A stretch of 64,000 nucleotides of DNA, taken from contig NZ_BBZJ01000016.1 of assembly GCF_001417775.1 (NCBI RefSeq), positions 186,001-250,000 of the forward strand, in the 5' to 3' direction. Within the stretch, counting starts at the first letter, position 1, and each line of letters begins with the position of its first letter. The notes under the pieces were generated by a model. It made no database searches. It was not told where the DNA came from and was given only the letters and a program-made list of their open reading frames with translations. The translations under genes were made by a program, and so were the position numbers. This stretch comes from Streptomyces sp. TP-A0356. Lineage in GTDB: Bacteria > Actinomycetota > Actinomycetes > Streptomycetales > Streptomycetaceae. Of this stretch, positions 43,491 through 55,251 are shown one piece after another.

Positions 43491-44137
43491 GACACCTCCT
43501 GCTGCGGAGCGATGATGTTCAGTCGTTCGAGAAGGAACAGGAAGGCGGCGGGCATGGGCTCGTCCCCGCAGCCGCGTCGCACTCGCTCCCAGTCGACCCT
43601 CTCGCGCAGGGCGCGGGCGACGGGCAGGACCGCGCCGAAGTCGCAGTGGTGTTCCGAGAAGGCGGCGATCAGGCTCCACAGCAGATCGGTGGGTGCCAGC
43701 ACGGGCATGCGCACCGAGGCGACCGGGACCTCCTGCGCCCGGGCGAGCATGTCCGTGGTGACGGGCCGGTGTGCCAACTCGAAGATGATGTCGATGTCCT
43801 GGTCGAAGCACCTGGCCTTCAGCAGCCAGTCCTCCGGGGGCTTGTAGACGTCCAGGCCGGCTTCGCGCAGCGTGTCCGCCACCGCCGCCGCGTCGTCGGG
43901 CCGTACGCAGAAGTCGGCGTCGTGCTGGAGGTTCTGGCTCCCGCCGAACGCGTAGACGGCGACGCTTCCGGCGAGCGCGAAGTCGTGTCCCTTCCCCTTC
44001 AGGAGGGCGCCGACGTGCTTGGTCGCCTCCAGAATCGCGTGGCTGCGGTCCTGGGGCAGTTCCTGCCCCGGTGGTTGCGGCCGGGGGCGCGACGGCCGCC
44101 CGGGCTTCACCGTCGCATGATCCCCGTGCTGCGTCAT
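43487..44137 (-). CDS. nucleotidyltransferase-fold protein
   Basis: A 216-residue protein of the minimal/AbiEii-like nucleotidyltransferase group. After a Pro-rich N-terminus come ILEATKHVGALLKGKGHDFALAG (part), the GS motif LAGSVAVYAFGG and the metal acidic pair QHDADFCVRPDD, followed by FDQDIDIIFELAHRPV, which supplies a third acidic residue. ATG 44137 has GGGAG five bases upstream. It is first in the three-gene overlapping operon with BON and phosphoesterase genes. Its target (nucleotide, tRNA or small molecule) is unknown. Confidence 0.82.
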   Translation of the reverse strand: MTQHGDHATVKPGRPSRPRPQPPGQELPQDRSHAILEATKHVGALLKGKGHDFALAGSVAVYAFGGSQNLQHDADFCVRPDDAAAVADTLREAGLDVYKPPEDWLLKARCFDQDIDIIFELAHRPVTTDMLARAQEVPVASVRMPVLAPTDLLWSLIAAFSEHHCDFGAVLPVARALRERVDWERVRRGCGDEPMPAAFLFLLERLNIIAPQQEVS

Positions 44138-44244
44138 GACCACTCCCGGGTGCCGAACCGAAACCGCCGCCCCCTGAGTACCCGGAAGGCCCTCTTCGAC
44201 ACGGACCTACGTCCCTGCGGGCCGGGCCGCGACGCCGGAGACCC

Positions 44245-45492
44245 TCACAGCCGGACGATGACCAGGGCGATGTCGTCGTGGGCGCCTCCTGCCACGCCCA
44301 GCTCGGCCAGCAGCACATCGGCCATGCGTTCCGGGCCGAGGGCGCAGTGGCGGCGGATGACGTCGGTCAGGCGGCTCAGACCCGCTTCGATGTGTTCGCC
44401 TCGGCGTTCGATCAGCCCGTCCGTGTAGAGCAGAAGTGTGTCCCCCGGGTGGTAGTTGTGGCCGGCTTGGGGGCGGGGCACGTGCTGGGGACGGGCGCCG
44501 AGCGGCGGATCGGTGGCCTGTTCCAGCAGGTCGCATGTGCTGTCCGGGTGGACCAGGATCGGGGGCGGGTGGCCGGCGTTGCTGTAGATGATCAGTCGGC
44601 TGCGGGTGTCCACCATCACGTTGACGGCGGTGGTGTTCAGCGCCCCATCGACCGAGCGGGCGTACAGGCCCAGCACCTCCAGTGCCTGGGCGGGCCGCTC
44701 CAGCGCACGGGTGGCCGCGCTCAGCGCGCTGCGCAGCATGCCCATGACGGCGGCGGCCTCCAGGCCGTGGCCGACGACGTCGCCGACCGCCACCGCGAAG
44801 CGGTCGTCGGACAGGTCGAGCACGTCGTACCAGTCACCGCACACGTTCAGCGAGCCGGTGGCGGGCAGATAGCGCACCGCCACGTTCTCGTGACGGGCCA
44901 GGTCGGGTGCCTGGAGCATGGCCTCCTGAAGGGTCACGGCCACCTGGCGCTCGCGGGTGTGGGCCTGCCGCAGCTCGTCGTTCAGCAACTGCAGCTCACG
45001 CGCCCGCGCGTACAGCTCGGCTACCAGTGCCTCCCGCTCGGAGAGCTGCCCGGACATGCGCCAGTCGGCTCTGGGGTGGGTCTGAACGTACGCGGTGACG
45101 TCCTCCACCCGGTGGATGATCCATGCCACGCTCCCGTCGGCTCCCAGGATCGGCGTGTTGACCGGGGACCACCACCGCTCCTCGAACGCGCCGGGCCGGC
45201 CGGCGATCGGGATGTCGTACTTCTGCAGGGTCATCGTGTCGGCCTCCCGGGAGACCAGGACCCGGTGCAGCGAGGCGTCGAGGTTCCGCATACCGTCGGC
45301 CCCGGGGTCGGACGGGTTGTTCGGGAAGGCTTCGAAGACGTGCCGCCCGATCAGGTCGCCCCGGGTCCGTCTGGTCGCGTCCAGATAGGCCTGGTTCACC
45401 TCCGCGATGGTCAGGTCGGGAGCCAGCACCAGGTAGGGGCTCGGTGTCGCGGCGAACAGCGCCGCGTAGTCCATCCCCGCCATCCTCGTCAC
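44245..45492 (-). CDS. PAS domain plus PP2C/SpoIIE serine phosphatase
   Basis: A 415-residue signalling phosphatase. Residues 1-140 are a PAS sensor (YAALFAATPSPYLVLAPDLT, NQAYLDATRRTRGDLIGRHVFEAFP in part) and residues about 150-180 a coiled linker (ALVAELYARARELQLLNDEL). The SpoIIE domain shows GDWYDVLDL, AVAVGDVVGHGLEAAAVMG and the closing HDDIALVIVRL, covering the metal-binding Asp residues. Such proteins dephosphorylate anti-sigma antagonists. GTG 45492 is used; ATG 45483 (MAGMDY) has better RBS spacing to GGGAG and is equally likely. There is no anti-sigma kinase next to it. Confidence 0.9.
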   Translation of the reverse strand: MTRMAGMDYAALFAATPSPYLVLAPDLTIAEVNQAYLDATRRTRGDLIGRHVFEAFPNNPSDPGADGMRNLDASLHRVLVSREADTMTLQKYDIPIAGRPGAFEERWWSPVNTPILGADGSVAWIIHRVEDVTAYVQTHPRADWRMSGQLSEREALVAELYARARELQLLNDELRQAHTRERQVAVTLQEAMLQAPDLARHENVAVRYLPATGSLNVCGDWYDVLDLSDDRFAVAVGDVVGHGLEAAAVMGMLRSALSAATRALERPAQALEVLGLYARSVDGALNTTAVNVMVDTRSRLIIYSNAGHPPPILVHPDSTCDLLEQATDPPLGARPQHVPRPQAGHNYHPGDTLLLYTDGLIERRGEHIEAGLSRLTDVIRRHCALGPERMADVLLAELGVAGGAHDDIALVIVRL

Positions 45493-45581
45493 CGTCTCCC
45501 TTGCGCCGTACCCTTCACGCTACGAGCCTTCCAGCTCGGATGCCCACCGCGACGGGACCGGCCGCCCTGGGCCGAGTACAC

Positions 45582-47504
45582 CTAGGCCACGGCCTCCGTC
45601 TCCGTCTCCGTCTCGGGCGCCGGGGCTGGGGCCTGGGCCGACCCCGGCTGCTCGAACTGCGTCCGGTACAGCTCCGCGTACCGGCCGCCCGCGGCCAGCA
45701 GCTCCTTGTGCGTGCCCCGTTCCACGATCCGGCCGGACTCGACGACGAGGATCACGTCGGCGGCGCGCACGGTGGACAGCCGGTGGGCGATGACGACGGC
45801 GGTGCGGCCCGCCAGGGCCTCCGCCAGCGCCTCCTGGACGGCCGCCTCCGAGGTGTTGTCCAGGTGGGCGGTGGCCTCGTCGAGGATGACGACGCGCTGC
45901 CGGGCCAGCAGCAGACGGGCGATGGTCAGGCGCTGGCGTTCGCCACCGGACAGGCGGTAACCGCGCTCCCCCACGACCGTGTCGAGGCCGTCGGGCAGGG
46001 AACGGACGAGGTCGTCGAGACGGGAGCGGCGCAGCGCGTCCCACAGCTCGCTCTCGGTGGCGTCGGGGCGGGCCAGCAGCAGGTTGGCCCGTACGGTGTC
46101 GTGGAACAGATGGCCGTCCTGCGTGACCATGCCGAGGGTCTCCCGCAGTGACGCGCCGCTCAGGTCGCGGACGTCGACGCCGCCGACGCGCACGGCGCCC
46201 CCGTCGACGTCGTACAGCCGCGGCAGCAGTGCGGCGATGGTGGACTTGCCGGCGCCGGAGGAGCCCACGAGCGCGACCGTCCGTCCCGGTTCGGCACGGA
46301 AGGAGACGCCGTGCAGGATCTCGTCCCCGCCGCGTGTGTCCAGGGTCGCGACCTCCTCCAGCGAGGCGAGGGAGACCTTGTCGGCGGCGGGGTAGCCGAA
46401 GCGGACGTTCTCGAACTCCACCGCGACGGGCCCGTCGGGGACCTTCCGCGGATCCGGCTTCTCCTCGATCAGCGGCTTCAGGTCGAGCACCTCGAAGACA
46501 CGCTCGAAGCTGACCAGGGCGCTCATGACCTCGACGCGTGCGCCCGCGAGGGAGGTGAGCGGCGCGTAGAGCCGGGTGAGCAGCAGGGCCAGCGAGACGA
46601 CGGAGCCGGCCTCCAGGCTGCCCCGCAGCGCGAACCAGCCGCCGAGGCCGTAGACCAGCGCGAGCGCCAAGGCGGAGACGAGGGTCAGTGCCGTGATGAA
46701 CGCCGACTGCGCCATGGCCGTCCGCACCCCGATGTCGCGCACCCGCCGGGCCCGGGCCGCGAACTCGGCGGACTCGTCCCCGGGCCGACCGAAGAGCTTG
46801 ACGAGCGTGGCGCCGGGCGCCGAGAAGCGCTCTGTCATACGGGTGCCCATGGCGGCGTTGAGGTCGGCGGCCTCCCGCTGCAGCCGGGCCATGCGGCTGC
46901 CCATCCGCCGGGCCGGGACCACGAAGACCGGCAACAGCGCCAGGGCGAGCAGGGTGATCTGCCAGGACAGGGTCAGCATCACGGCGAGCGTGAGCAGCAG
47001 CGTCACCAGGTTCCCGACGACGCCCGACAGGGTGTTGCTGAAGGCGCGCTGGGCGCCGATGACGTCGTTGTTGAGACGACTGACCAGCGCTCCCGTACGG
47101 GTACGTGTGAAGAACGCGACCGGCATGCGCTGCACATGATCGAACACAGCCGTCCGCAGATCGAGGATGAGGCCCTCCCCGAGCGTGGCCGACAGCCAGC
47201 GCCCGAGAAGTCCGAGCGCCGCCTCGGCGAGCGCGATGAGGGCGATGAGCGAGGACAGTCGTACGACCGTGCCCCGGTCGCCGTGCGACACGATCGCGTC
47301 GACGACGCGGCCGGCGAGCAGCGGGGTCGCGACGGCGAGCAGTGCGGTCAACACGCTGACCACGACGAACTGAGCGATACGGCGGCGGTGCGGGCGGGCG
47401 AACGCGCCGATGCGCCGCAGCGTGGCGCGGGCGAAGGGGCGGCGCTCCTGGTGCGCGTTCATGACGCTGTGCAGCTGGTGCCAGGCGGTGGTCTCCATGC
47501 TCAT
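45582..47504 (-). CDS. ABC exporter (fused membrane and ATPase domains)
   Basis: A 640-residue half-transporter that dimerises. Residues 40-340 contain six membrane helices with coupling helix segments ([22 protein letters not shown] in part). The ATPase domain shows Walker [21 protein letters not shown], signature [17 protein letters not shown], Walker [15 protein letters not shown] and switch [14 protein letters not shown]. The tail is Glu/Thr/Ala-rich ([10 protein letters not shown]). A SoxR/MerR-type box at 47521-47538 sits in its promoter, so export of a redox-active or toxic compound is plausible. Confidence 0.92.
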   Translation of the reverse strand: MSMETTAWHQLHSVMNAHQERRPFARATLRRIGAFARPHRRRIAQFVVVSVLTALLAVATPLLAGRVVDAIVSHGDRGTVVRLSSLIALIALAEAALGLLGRWLSATLGEGLILDLRTAVFDHVQRMPVAFFTRTRTGALVSRLNNDVIGAQRAFSNTLSGVVGNLVTLLLTLAVMLTLSWQITLLALALLPVFVVPARRMGSRMARLQREAADLNAAMGTRMTERFSAPGATLVKLFGRPGDESAEFAARARRVRDIGVRTAMAQSAFITALTLVSALALALVYGLGGWFALRGSLEAGSVVSLALLLTRLYAPLTSLAGARVEVMSALVSFERVFEVLDLKPLIEEKPDPRKVPDGPVAVEFENVRFGYPAADKVSLASLEEVATLDTRGGDEILHGVSFRAEPGRTVALVGSSGAGKSTIAALLPRLYDVDGGAVRVGGVDVRDLSGASLRETLGMVTQDGHLFHDTVRANLLLARPDATESELWDALRRSRLDDLVRSLPDGLDTVVGERGYRLSGGERQRLTIARLLLARQRVVILDEATAHLDNTSEAAVQEALAEALAGRTAVVIAHRLSTVRAADVILVVESGRIVERGTHKELLAAGGRYAELYRTQFEQPGSAQAPAPAPETETETEAVA

Positions 47505-47520
47505 GTAGAAGACGTTAGAA

Positions 47521-47538
47521 CCTCAAGCTTCGTTGAGG
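47521..47538 (-). promoter_or_regulatory. SoxR-like box
   Basis: CCTCAAGCTTCGTTGAGG, an 18-bp inverted repeat with one mismatch to the known SoxR pattern CCTCAAG-N4-CTTGAGG. On the minus strand it lies between TTGACC (-35-like) and TCTAAC (-10-like) with about 17 bp spacing, the geometry used by MerR-family activators, 17 bp before the exporter start. Confidence 0.65.
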
Positions 47539-47624
47539 TCAATACGTGCTCGCTCCCGGCTCCTCCCGTGCCTTGCCCGGCGTGTCAACCGCCGTCCCCG
47601 CGCCCGCAACCTGGCGTTGGTGCG

Positions 47625-48608
47625 ATGGCGAGACCCTCTCCGGATGTGACTGCCGTACGTCTCCCCGAGGGACTCCCCAGACGTGTTCCGGTCCGCCAGA
47701 TCCTGTGCCTGCTTCCGCTCGCCCTCGTGCTCGTGGTGGCCGTGCAGCACCGGTCCGTGCTCGTGGAGGGCTTCGGCCGTCTGAAGTCGGCCGAGTGGCC
47801 GTGGCTGACGGCCGCCGTCGGCGCGACGTGTCTGACCTGGGTCGCTGCCGCCTTCACCCGGCAGGGCGCGGTGATGCAGCGGCTGCCCGCGCGCCGGCTG
47901 CTCGCCACGCAGTTCGCGGCGGGCGCGGCCAACCACCTGCTGCCGACCGGTCTGGGCGCGAGCGCGGTCAATCTGCGCTTCATGACGGTGTGCGGGGTGC
48001 CGCTCGCCCGCTCGTCGGCGGCCCTCGCGCTCTACATGCTCGCCGAGTCGATCACCCGCATCCTGCTTCTGCTGGTCCTGCTGATCGCCTTCCCGGGCGC
48101 CCTGCACACCGGCGGCCTCGTCCCCTCCTCGGCGGTCGGCCCGATCCTGCTCGTTGCGGTCGCGGCGGTGTGCGTCGCGGTGGCGGTCCTCCTCCTCGTG
48201 CGTCGGCTGCGTACGGCCGTGTTCTCCTTCCTGCGCACCGCGCTGAGCGAGGCCCGCTCGGTGCACACCCGTCCCGCCCGGGCGCTCGCGCTGTGGGGCG
48301 GTTCGCTGGCCTTCCCGGCGCTTCAGGCGGCGGGACTCGCCGCGGTGGGACAGGCGCTGGAGCTTCCGGTGCCGCCCGTGCACATCGCGGTCGCGTATCT
48401 CGCGGCGACACTCGCGGTGGCCGCCGTGCCCACCCCCGGCGGCATCGGCTCGGTCGAGGCGGCGCTCGTCGTGGCCCTGGTCGCGGCGGGCGGCCCGGTG
48501 GCGGTGGCGACGGCGGTGGTGCTGGCGTACCGGATCATCACGGTGTGGCTGCCGCTGCTGCCGGGGGCTCTGACTCTCGGGGCGCTGGTGCGGTTGAAGG
48601 TGATCTGA
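47625..48608 (+). CDS. lysylphosphatidylglycerol-synthase-TM / UPF0104 flippase-like protein
   Basis: A 327-residue membrane protein with about eight helices. Family features are WLTAAVGATCLTWVAAAFTRQGA, the central FAAGAANHLLPTGLGASAVNLRFM and the late LAVAAVPTPGGIGSVEAALVVAL, as in the TM region of MprF/AglD proteins. These move or modify lipid-linked substrates. There is no C-terminal synthase domain, so it would be a flippase-like protein only. ATG 47625 starts with MARPSPDVTAVRLPEG just before TM1. Confidence 0.85.
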   Translation: MARPSPDVTAVRLPEGLPRRVPVRQILCLLPLALVLVVAVQHRSVLVEGFGRLKSAEWPWLTAAVGATCLTWVAAAFTRQGAVMQRLPARRLLATQFAAGAANHLLPTGLGASAVNLRFMTVCGVPLARSSAALALYMLAESITRILLLLVLLIAFPGALHTGGLVPSSAVGPILLVAVAAVCVAVAVLLLVRRLRTAVFSFLRTALSEARSVHTRPARALALWGGSLAFPALQAAGLAAVGQALELPVPPVHIAVAYLAATLAVAAVPTPGGIGSVEAALVVALVAAGGPVAVATAVVLAYRIITVWLPLLPGALTLGALVRLKVI

Positions 48609-48681
48609 TCCCGGACACCGGCCGTACTCCGGAGTAACCTCGTCCGGGCCGTCTTTCCCACCGCGTGAAAGGGACCGCCCG

Positions 48682-49446
48682 ATGACCGTCCGGATCGAAC
48701 GTCAGGGGTACGTCACCACGGTCGTCCTCTCCCGCCCGGAGGCCCGCAACGCTGTGGACGGGCCGACGGCCGCCGCCCTCGCCGCGGCCTTCCGGGAGTT
48801 CGACGCGGACACGTCGGCGCGGGTCGCGGTGCTGTGGGGAGAGGGCGGGACGTTCTGTGCGGGTGCCGACCTCAAGGCGATCGGGACCGAGCGCGGCAAC
48901 CGGGTGGCGCAGGACGGTGACGGTCCCATGGGGCCGACCAGGCTGCGGCTGTCCAAGCCGGTGATCGCGGCGGTCGCCGGGCACGCGGTGGCCGGCGGTC
49001 TGGAGCTGGCGCTCTGGTGCGATCTGCGGGTCGCCGAGGAGGACGCGGTGTTCGGGGTCTTCTGCCGCCGCTGGGGCGTACCGCTCATCGACGGCGGGAC
49101 GGTAAGGCTGCCGCGGCTGATCGGCACCAGCCGTGCGCTGGACATGATCCTCACCGGGCGCCCGGTACCTGCCCGGGAGGCGTACGGGATGGGGCTCGCC
49201 AACCACGTCGTGCCGACGGGCCGCGCCCGCGCCGAGGCCGAGGAACTGGCCGCCGAGGTCGCCCGCTTCCCCCAGGCCTGCCTGCGCGGCGACCGCGCCT
49301 CGGTCCTCGACCAGGAGGGGCTGGACGAGACGACGGCCATGCGGCGTGAACTGGGCTACGGGATGGATGTGCTGGCGGAGAGCCTGGAGGGCGCCGCCCG
49401 CTTCGCGGCGGGGGCCGGACGGCACGGCTCGTTCACGGACGTGTGA
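48682..49446 (+). CDS. enoyl-CoA hydratase/isomerase (crotonase) family protein
   Basis: A 254-residue crotonase-fold enzyme acting on acyl-CoA. Visible are VVLSRPEARNAVDGPTAAAL, the first oxyanion-hole segment GTFCAGADLKAIG, the second KPVIAAVAGHAVAGGLELALW, and CDLRVAEEDAVFGVFCRRWG. The RRWGVPLIDGG segment fits the short-chain crotonase subgroup; substrate unknown. GAAAGGGA precedes ATG 48682 with good spacing. It starts 73 bp after the flippase-like gene. Confidence 0.9.
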   Translation: MTVRIERQGYVTTVVLSRPEARNAVDGPTAAALAAAFREFDADTSARVAVLWGEGGTFCAGADLKAIGTERGNRVAQDGDGPMGPTRLRLSKPVIAAVAGHAVAGGLELALWCDLRVAEEDAVFGVFCRRWGVPLIDGGTVRLPRLIGTSRALDMILTGRPVPAREAYGMGLANHVVPTGRARAEAEELAAEVARFPQACLRGDRASVLDQEGLDETTAMRRELGYGMDVLAESLEGAARFAAGAGRHGSFTDV

Positions 49447-49536
49447 CCGTCGAGTGCCCCTCCGGGGCGACGGGACCGGGAGCGCGGCTGGGCGCCACAG
49501 GGGTTCACCGGCGGGCGGTCATATGCTCGAAGCAGC

Positions 49537-49956
49537 ATGATGTCTTCCCCGGAACCCCCGACCCCCGATCCTGCGACCCGCTCGCTCGACCAGCGGCTGG
49601 ACGCCATCGCGCGCCATCCCTTCCGCGCGAAGTTCCATCTGCGCGGAAGGGACCTGGTCACCGCCGAACTGCGCGGCCCCTCCACGATGCGATGGCACGC
49701 CCGCGACCTCATCGCCCAGCGGCTGGCCCCGGCCGAGCCGTACAAGGACGGCAAGCAGACCCCCTATCGGGGCCACCCGGTCTTCGTCGCCCAGCACGCG
49801 ACCGCGACGTGCTGCCGCACCTGCCTCCAGCGCTGGCACGCCATCCCGAAGGGGCGGGAACTCAGCCGCATGGAGCGCGCGTATGTGGTGGACGTGATCT
49901 GCCGCTGGATCGAGCGCGAGGTGGCGGCCGGAGGAGCCCCCGCCCGCCACGGCTGA
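49537..49956 (+). CDS. DUF4186 protein
   Basis: A 139-residue protein with KFHLRGRDLVTAELRG, HARDLIAQRLAPAEPYKDGKQTPYRGHPVFVAQHATATCCRTCL (in pieces: PYRGHPVFVAQHATATCCRTCL cut to HPVFVAQHATATCCRTCL) and RWHAIPKGRELS, matching DUF4186. The CCRTC and nearby His residues suggest a zinc site. Members occur as single conserved genes in many bacteria; no function is established. ATG 49537 or 49540. Confidence 0.85.
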   Translation: MMSSPEPPTPDPATRSLDQRLDAIARHPFRAKFHLRGRDLVTAELRGPSTMRWHARDLIAQRLAPAEPYKDGKQTPYRGHPVFVAQHATATCCRTCLQRWHAIPKGRELSRMERAYVVDVICRWIEREVAAGGAPARHG

Positions 49957-52296
<2,340 letters not shown>

Positions 52297-52322
52297 GGAC
52301 CGCCCGCGCATCCGTCTGACAG

Positions 52323-52354
52323 CCGCCCCGGCCGGACCGATCCGGCCGGGGCGG
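52323..52354 (+). terminator. strong hairpin terminator after icd
   Basis: A 14-bp perfect stem CCGCCCCGGCCGGA/TCCGGCCGGGGCGG with loop CCGA, 27 bp after the icd stop, facing the convergent LLM operon. Confidence 0.92.
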
Positions 52355-52429
52355 TCTCGTGTCCGCCCCGGGAGACGGCGGGCAAGCGGCACCCGGTCGC
52401 CTCGACCCCGCCGGTGCGGCAGCGGAGGC

Positions 52430-53806
52430 CTACGACGCCGCCCGCTCCCCCGGCGCCTCGGCGTCCGGATGGGCCAGGCCCAGGTGGTCGCGCAGGGTGG
52501 TGCCCTCGTAGTCGGTGCGGAACACTCCGCGCTCCTGCAACAGCGGGACCACGGTGTCGGCGAAGACATCGAGGCCGCCCGGTGTGATGTGCGGGACGAG
52601 GATGAAGCCGTCGGACGCATCGGCCTGCACGAAGTCGTCGATGGTCCGCGCGACGGTGGCCGGGGATCCGACGAAGGTCTGGCGGTTGCCGGTGTTGATG
52701 ACCAGGTCGCGGATGGACCAGTTGTTGGCGGCGGCCAGCTCCCGCCACTCTCGGGCCGTGGCCAGCGGGTCACGGTACATGCGCACCTGGGCACGACCGC
52801 GCGCGATGTGGTGTTCGCCGAGGTCCGGGTCGATGTCGGGGAGCGGGCCGTCCGGGTCGTAGGCGGACAGGTCGCGGTTCCAGACGAACTCCAGGTGCTT
52901 GATCGCGGTGGCGCCGCTGACCTGCTGGCGGCGCACCTCGCGGGCCAGTTCCTCGGCCTCCGCGTCGGTGTCGCCGAGGACGAAGGTCGCGGCGGGCAGG
53001 ATCAGCAGCTGGTCGGCGCGGCGCCCGTACTTGGCCAGGCGGCCCTTGACATCCGTGTAGAAGGCCTGGCCCGCCTCCAGGGTGCTGTACCTGCTGAAGA
53101 TCGCGTCGGCGCTCGACGCCGCGAACTCGCGACCCTCCTCGGAGTCACCCGCCTGGAAGACCACCGGGCGGCCCTGGGGGCCCCGGGGGACGTTGAACCG
53201 GCCGTGAATGTCGAAGTGCTGTCCCCGGTGGACGAAGGCACCGGCCTTCGCGTCCCGCAGGAAGGTGCCGGTCGCCTGGTCGGCGACGATCTCGTCGCCG
53301 TGCCAGGAGTCGAAGAGTTCGCCCGCCGTGGCCAGGAACTCCTTGGCGCGGGAGTAGCGCTCGTGCTGTGGCAGGAACCCGCCGCGGCGGAAGTTCTCGC
53401 CGGTGAAGGCGTCCCAGGAGGTGACGACGTTCCAGGCGGAGCGTCCGCCGGAGAGATGGTCGAGGCTGGCGAACTGCCGGGCCACCTCGTAGGGCTCGTT
53501 GAAGGTGGAGTTGATGGTGCCGGTGAGGCCGATGCGGTCGGTGACGGCGGCGAGTGCGGCGAGGACGGTGAAGGTGTCGGGGCGGCCGACGACGTCCAGG
53601 TCGTAGATCTTCCCGCCCTGTTCGCGCAGGCGCAGGCCCTCGGCGAGGAACAGGAAGTCGAACTTGGCTCGTTCGGCGGTCTGCGCGAAGTGCACGAACG
53701 AGCTGAACTCGATGTGGCTGCCGGCCTTGGGGTCACTCCACACGGTGGTGTTGTTGACGCCCGGGAAGTGGGCCGCGAGATGGATCCGCTTGAGCGGCTT
53801 GCTCAT
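52430..53806 (-). CDS. NtaA/SnaA/DszA-type flavin-dependent monooxygenase (LLM)
   Basis: A 458-residue luciferase-like FMNH2-dependent monooxygenase. Members attack organosulfur or aminocarboxylate compounds (DszA sulfone, NtaA nitrilotriacetate). Family marks: IHLAAHFPGVNNTTVWSDP, HFAQTAERAKFDFLFLAEGL, NSTFNEPYEVARQFASLDHL, SGGRSAWNVVTSW and VVFQAGDSEEGREFAA. RBS AGGAAAGG is 10-12 bases before ATG 53806. It starts 24 bp after the first LLM gene, behind the leader peptide at 55160. A reductase supplying FMNH2 is not in the window. Confidence 0.92.
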   Translation of the reverse strand: MSKPLKRIHLAAHFPGVNNTTVWSDPKAGSHIEFSSFVHFAQTAERAKFDFLFLAEGLRLREQGGKIYDLDVVGRPDTFTVLAALAAVTDRIGLTGTINSTFNEPYEVARQFASLDHLSGGRSAWNVVTSWDAFTGENFRRGGFLPQHERYSRAKEFLATAGELFDSWHGDEIVADQATGTFLRDAKAGAFVHRGQHFDIHGRFNVPRGPQGRPVVFQAGDSEEGREFAASSADAIFSRYSTLEAGQAFYTDVKGRLAKYGRRADQLLILPAATFVLGDTDAEAEELAREVRRQQVSGATAIKHLEFVWNRDLSAYDPDGPLPDIDPDLGEHHIARGRAQVRMYRDPLATAREWRELAAANNWSIRDLVINTGNRQTFVGSPATVARTIDDFVQADASDGFILVPHITPGGLDVFADTVVPLLQERGVFRTDYEGTTLRDHLGLAHPDAEAPGERAAS

Positions 53807-53830
53807 GGTCGGTGGTCCTTTCCTGCCGGC

Positions 53831-55036
53831 TCAGGCGACGGGGGCGTAGCGGTTGGCGGGGCGGGCGAGCCCGAGCAGCCCGCGCAGGGTGCCGGCCTCG
53901 TACGCGGTGCGGAACGCGCCACGGCGCTGGAGTTCGGGGACGAGACCACGGGTGATCCGCGGCAGGTCGTGGCCGGCCACGGCGGGGCGCAGCCGGAAGC
54001 CGGACAGCCCGGCCGACTGCAACTCCTGGAGGAGATCGGCGAGTTGAGCGGGGGTTCCGGTGAAGACGCGGGCGTCGCCGGTGTACGGGTACCCGGCGAG
54101 GGTGTCGAGGCGTTCGCGGCGGGCGGCGGCCTCGGCGGGGTCGTCGTCCAGGAAGACCACCAGGTCGCCGAAGAGATGCAGCGGTTCCTCCGCTCGGCCC
54201 GCGGCGGTCCGCTCGGCGCGGATCTCGGCGACGATCGCGCGGGCCTGCTCGGTGTCGTGCGGGGTGACGTAGCCGAGGTCGGTGGCGCGGGCGACGAGCC
54301 GGAACGGCACGGTCTGGTGGGCGAGGGCCGTGACAAGGGGCTGGCCCTGGGGCGGGCGCGGGGTGATCGAGGGACCCTTGACGCTGAAGTGCCGGCCCTC
54401 GAAGTCGATGTAGTGCAGCTTCTCGCGGTCGACGAAGCGGCCGGTGGCCACGTCCCGGATCTCCGCGTCGTCCTCCCAGCTGTCCCAGAGCCGGCGCACC
54501 ACCTCGACGTAGTCGGCGGCCTCGTCGAAGAGGTCGGTCACGAGGTCCTGCGCGGCGGGGCCGTCGAGGGCGTCGATGCGGGGCATGGTGCGGCGGCCGA
54601 AGTGCGCGGCCTCGTTCGGACGTGCGGAGATCTGCACGCCCAGGCCGGCGCGGCCCGTGCTGACGTAGTCGAGGGTGGCGATCGCCTTGGAGATGTGGAA
54701 CGGCTCCGTGTGGGTGGCGATCACGGTCGGCACCAGCCCTATGTGCCGGGTCAGCGGGGCGACGCGGGAGGCGATCAGGACGGCGTCGAGCCGGCCGCGG
54801 ACCTGGTCGGTGCGCTCGTCCGGGTCGAGGAGGTGCGAGGACTGCGGGCCGAGACCGTCCTCGAAGGTGACGAAGTCGAGCAGGCCGCGCTCGGCCTCGG
54901 CGACCAGTTCGGCCCAGTATCCGGCGGTGAGCAGGTCCCGGGGGCGCGCCACGGGCTCGCGCCAGGAGGCCGGGTGCCAGCCCGTGCCGTCCAGGGCGAC
55001 GGCAAGGTGCAGGTGAGCGGGGGAAGTTGAGGCCAC
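53831..55036 (-). CDS. NtaA-type flavin-dependent monooxygenase (LLM), second copy
   Basis: A 401-residue LLM monooxygenase related to, but shorter than, its downstream partner. Visible are HLHLAVALDGTGWHPASWRE, GLLDFVTFEDGLGPQ, VSTGRAGLGVQISARPNEAAHFG (start VSTGRAGLGVQISARPNEAA), SITPRPPQGQPLVTALA and DLGYVTPHDTEQARAIVAE. GTG 55036 is chosen because GGAAGG lies nine bases upstream; longer in-frame codons reach back without RBS. Its central region is duplicated as the relic at 10385-10516. First gene of the leader-controlled operon. Confidence 0.9.
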   Translation of the reverse strand: MASTSPAHLHLAVALDGTGWHPASWREPVARPRDLLTAGYWAELVAEAERGLLDFVTFEDGLGPQSSHLLDPDERTDQVRGRLDAVLIASRVAPLTRHIGLVPTVIATHTEPFHISKAIATLDYVSTGRAGLGVQISARPNEAAHFGRRTMPRIDALDGPAAQDLVTDLFDEAADYVEVVRRLWDSWEDDAEIRDVATGRFVDREKLHYIDFEGRHFSVKGPSITPRPPQGQPLVTALAHQTVPFRLVARATDLGYVTPHDTEQARAIVAEIRAERTAAGRAEEPLHLFGDLVVFLDDDPAEAAARRERLDTLAGYPYTGDARVFTGTPAQLADLLQELQSAGLSGFRLRPAVAGHDLPRITRGLVPELQRRGAFRTAYEAGTLRGLLGLARPANRYAPVA

Positions 55037-55159
55037 GAGTGGGTGCCTTCCTGGATGTCCGTCCTGGATGTCCGTACGAGATCGCCGGTCCTCACACACA
55101 CGGGGCACGACGGTCGAGCGAAACGAGAGGGGAGTCCCCGGCCGGAGGCCGCGGGAGGG

Positions 55160-55246
55160 TCAGGAACGACAGAGCGCGCCAGCCACGCGCAGCAGATCGA
55201 TGTGGGCCCGGGAGTGGAGGCGGACGCCGTGGAGTACACGTGTCAC
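55160..55246 (-). CDS. cysteine-type leader peptide of the LLM operon
   Basis: Reads MTRVLHGVRLHSRAHIDLLR and VAGALCRS, 28 residues from GTG 55246, with GGAG nine bases upstream; GTG 55255 would add three residues. The AHIDLLRVxxALC signature is shared with the leaders at 58.8 and 60.1 kb. It ends 123 bp before the LLM start, leaving room for an attenuator. Too short for a functional protein; likely senses Cys-tRNA or ribosome stalling (inference). Confidence 0.8.
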   Translation of the reverse strand: MTRVLHGVRLHSRAHIDLLRVAGALCRS

Positions 55247-55251
55247 GTCCG

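Noticed and set aside
46311..47624. Long N-terminal extension of the flippase-like protein
   Set aside because: It lies antisense to the ABC exporter and is Gln/Arg/Gly-rich; the membrane protein begins naturally at ATG 47625.
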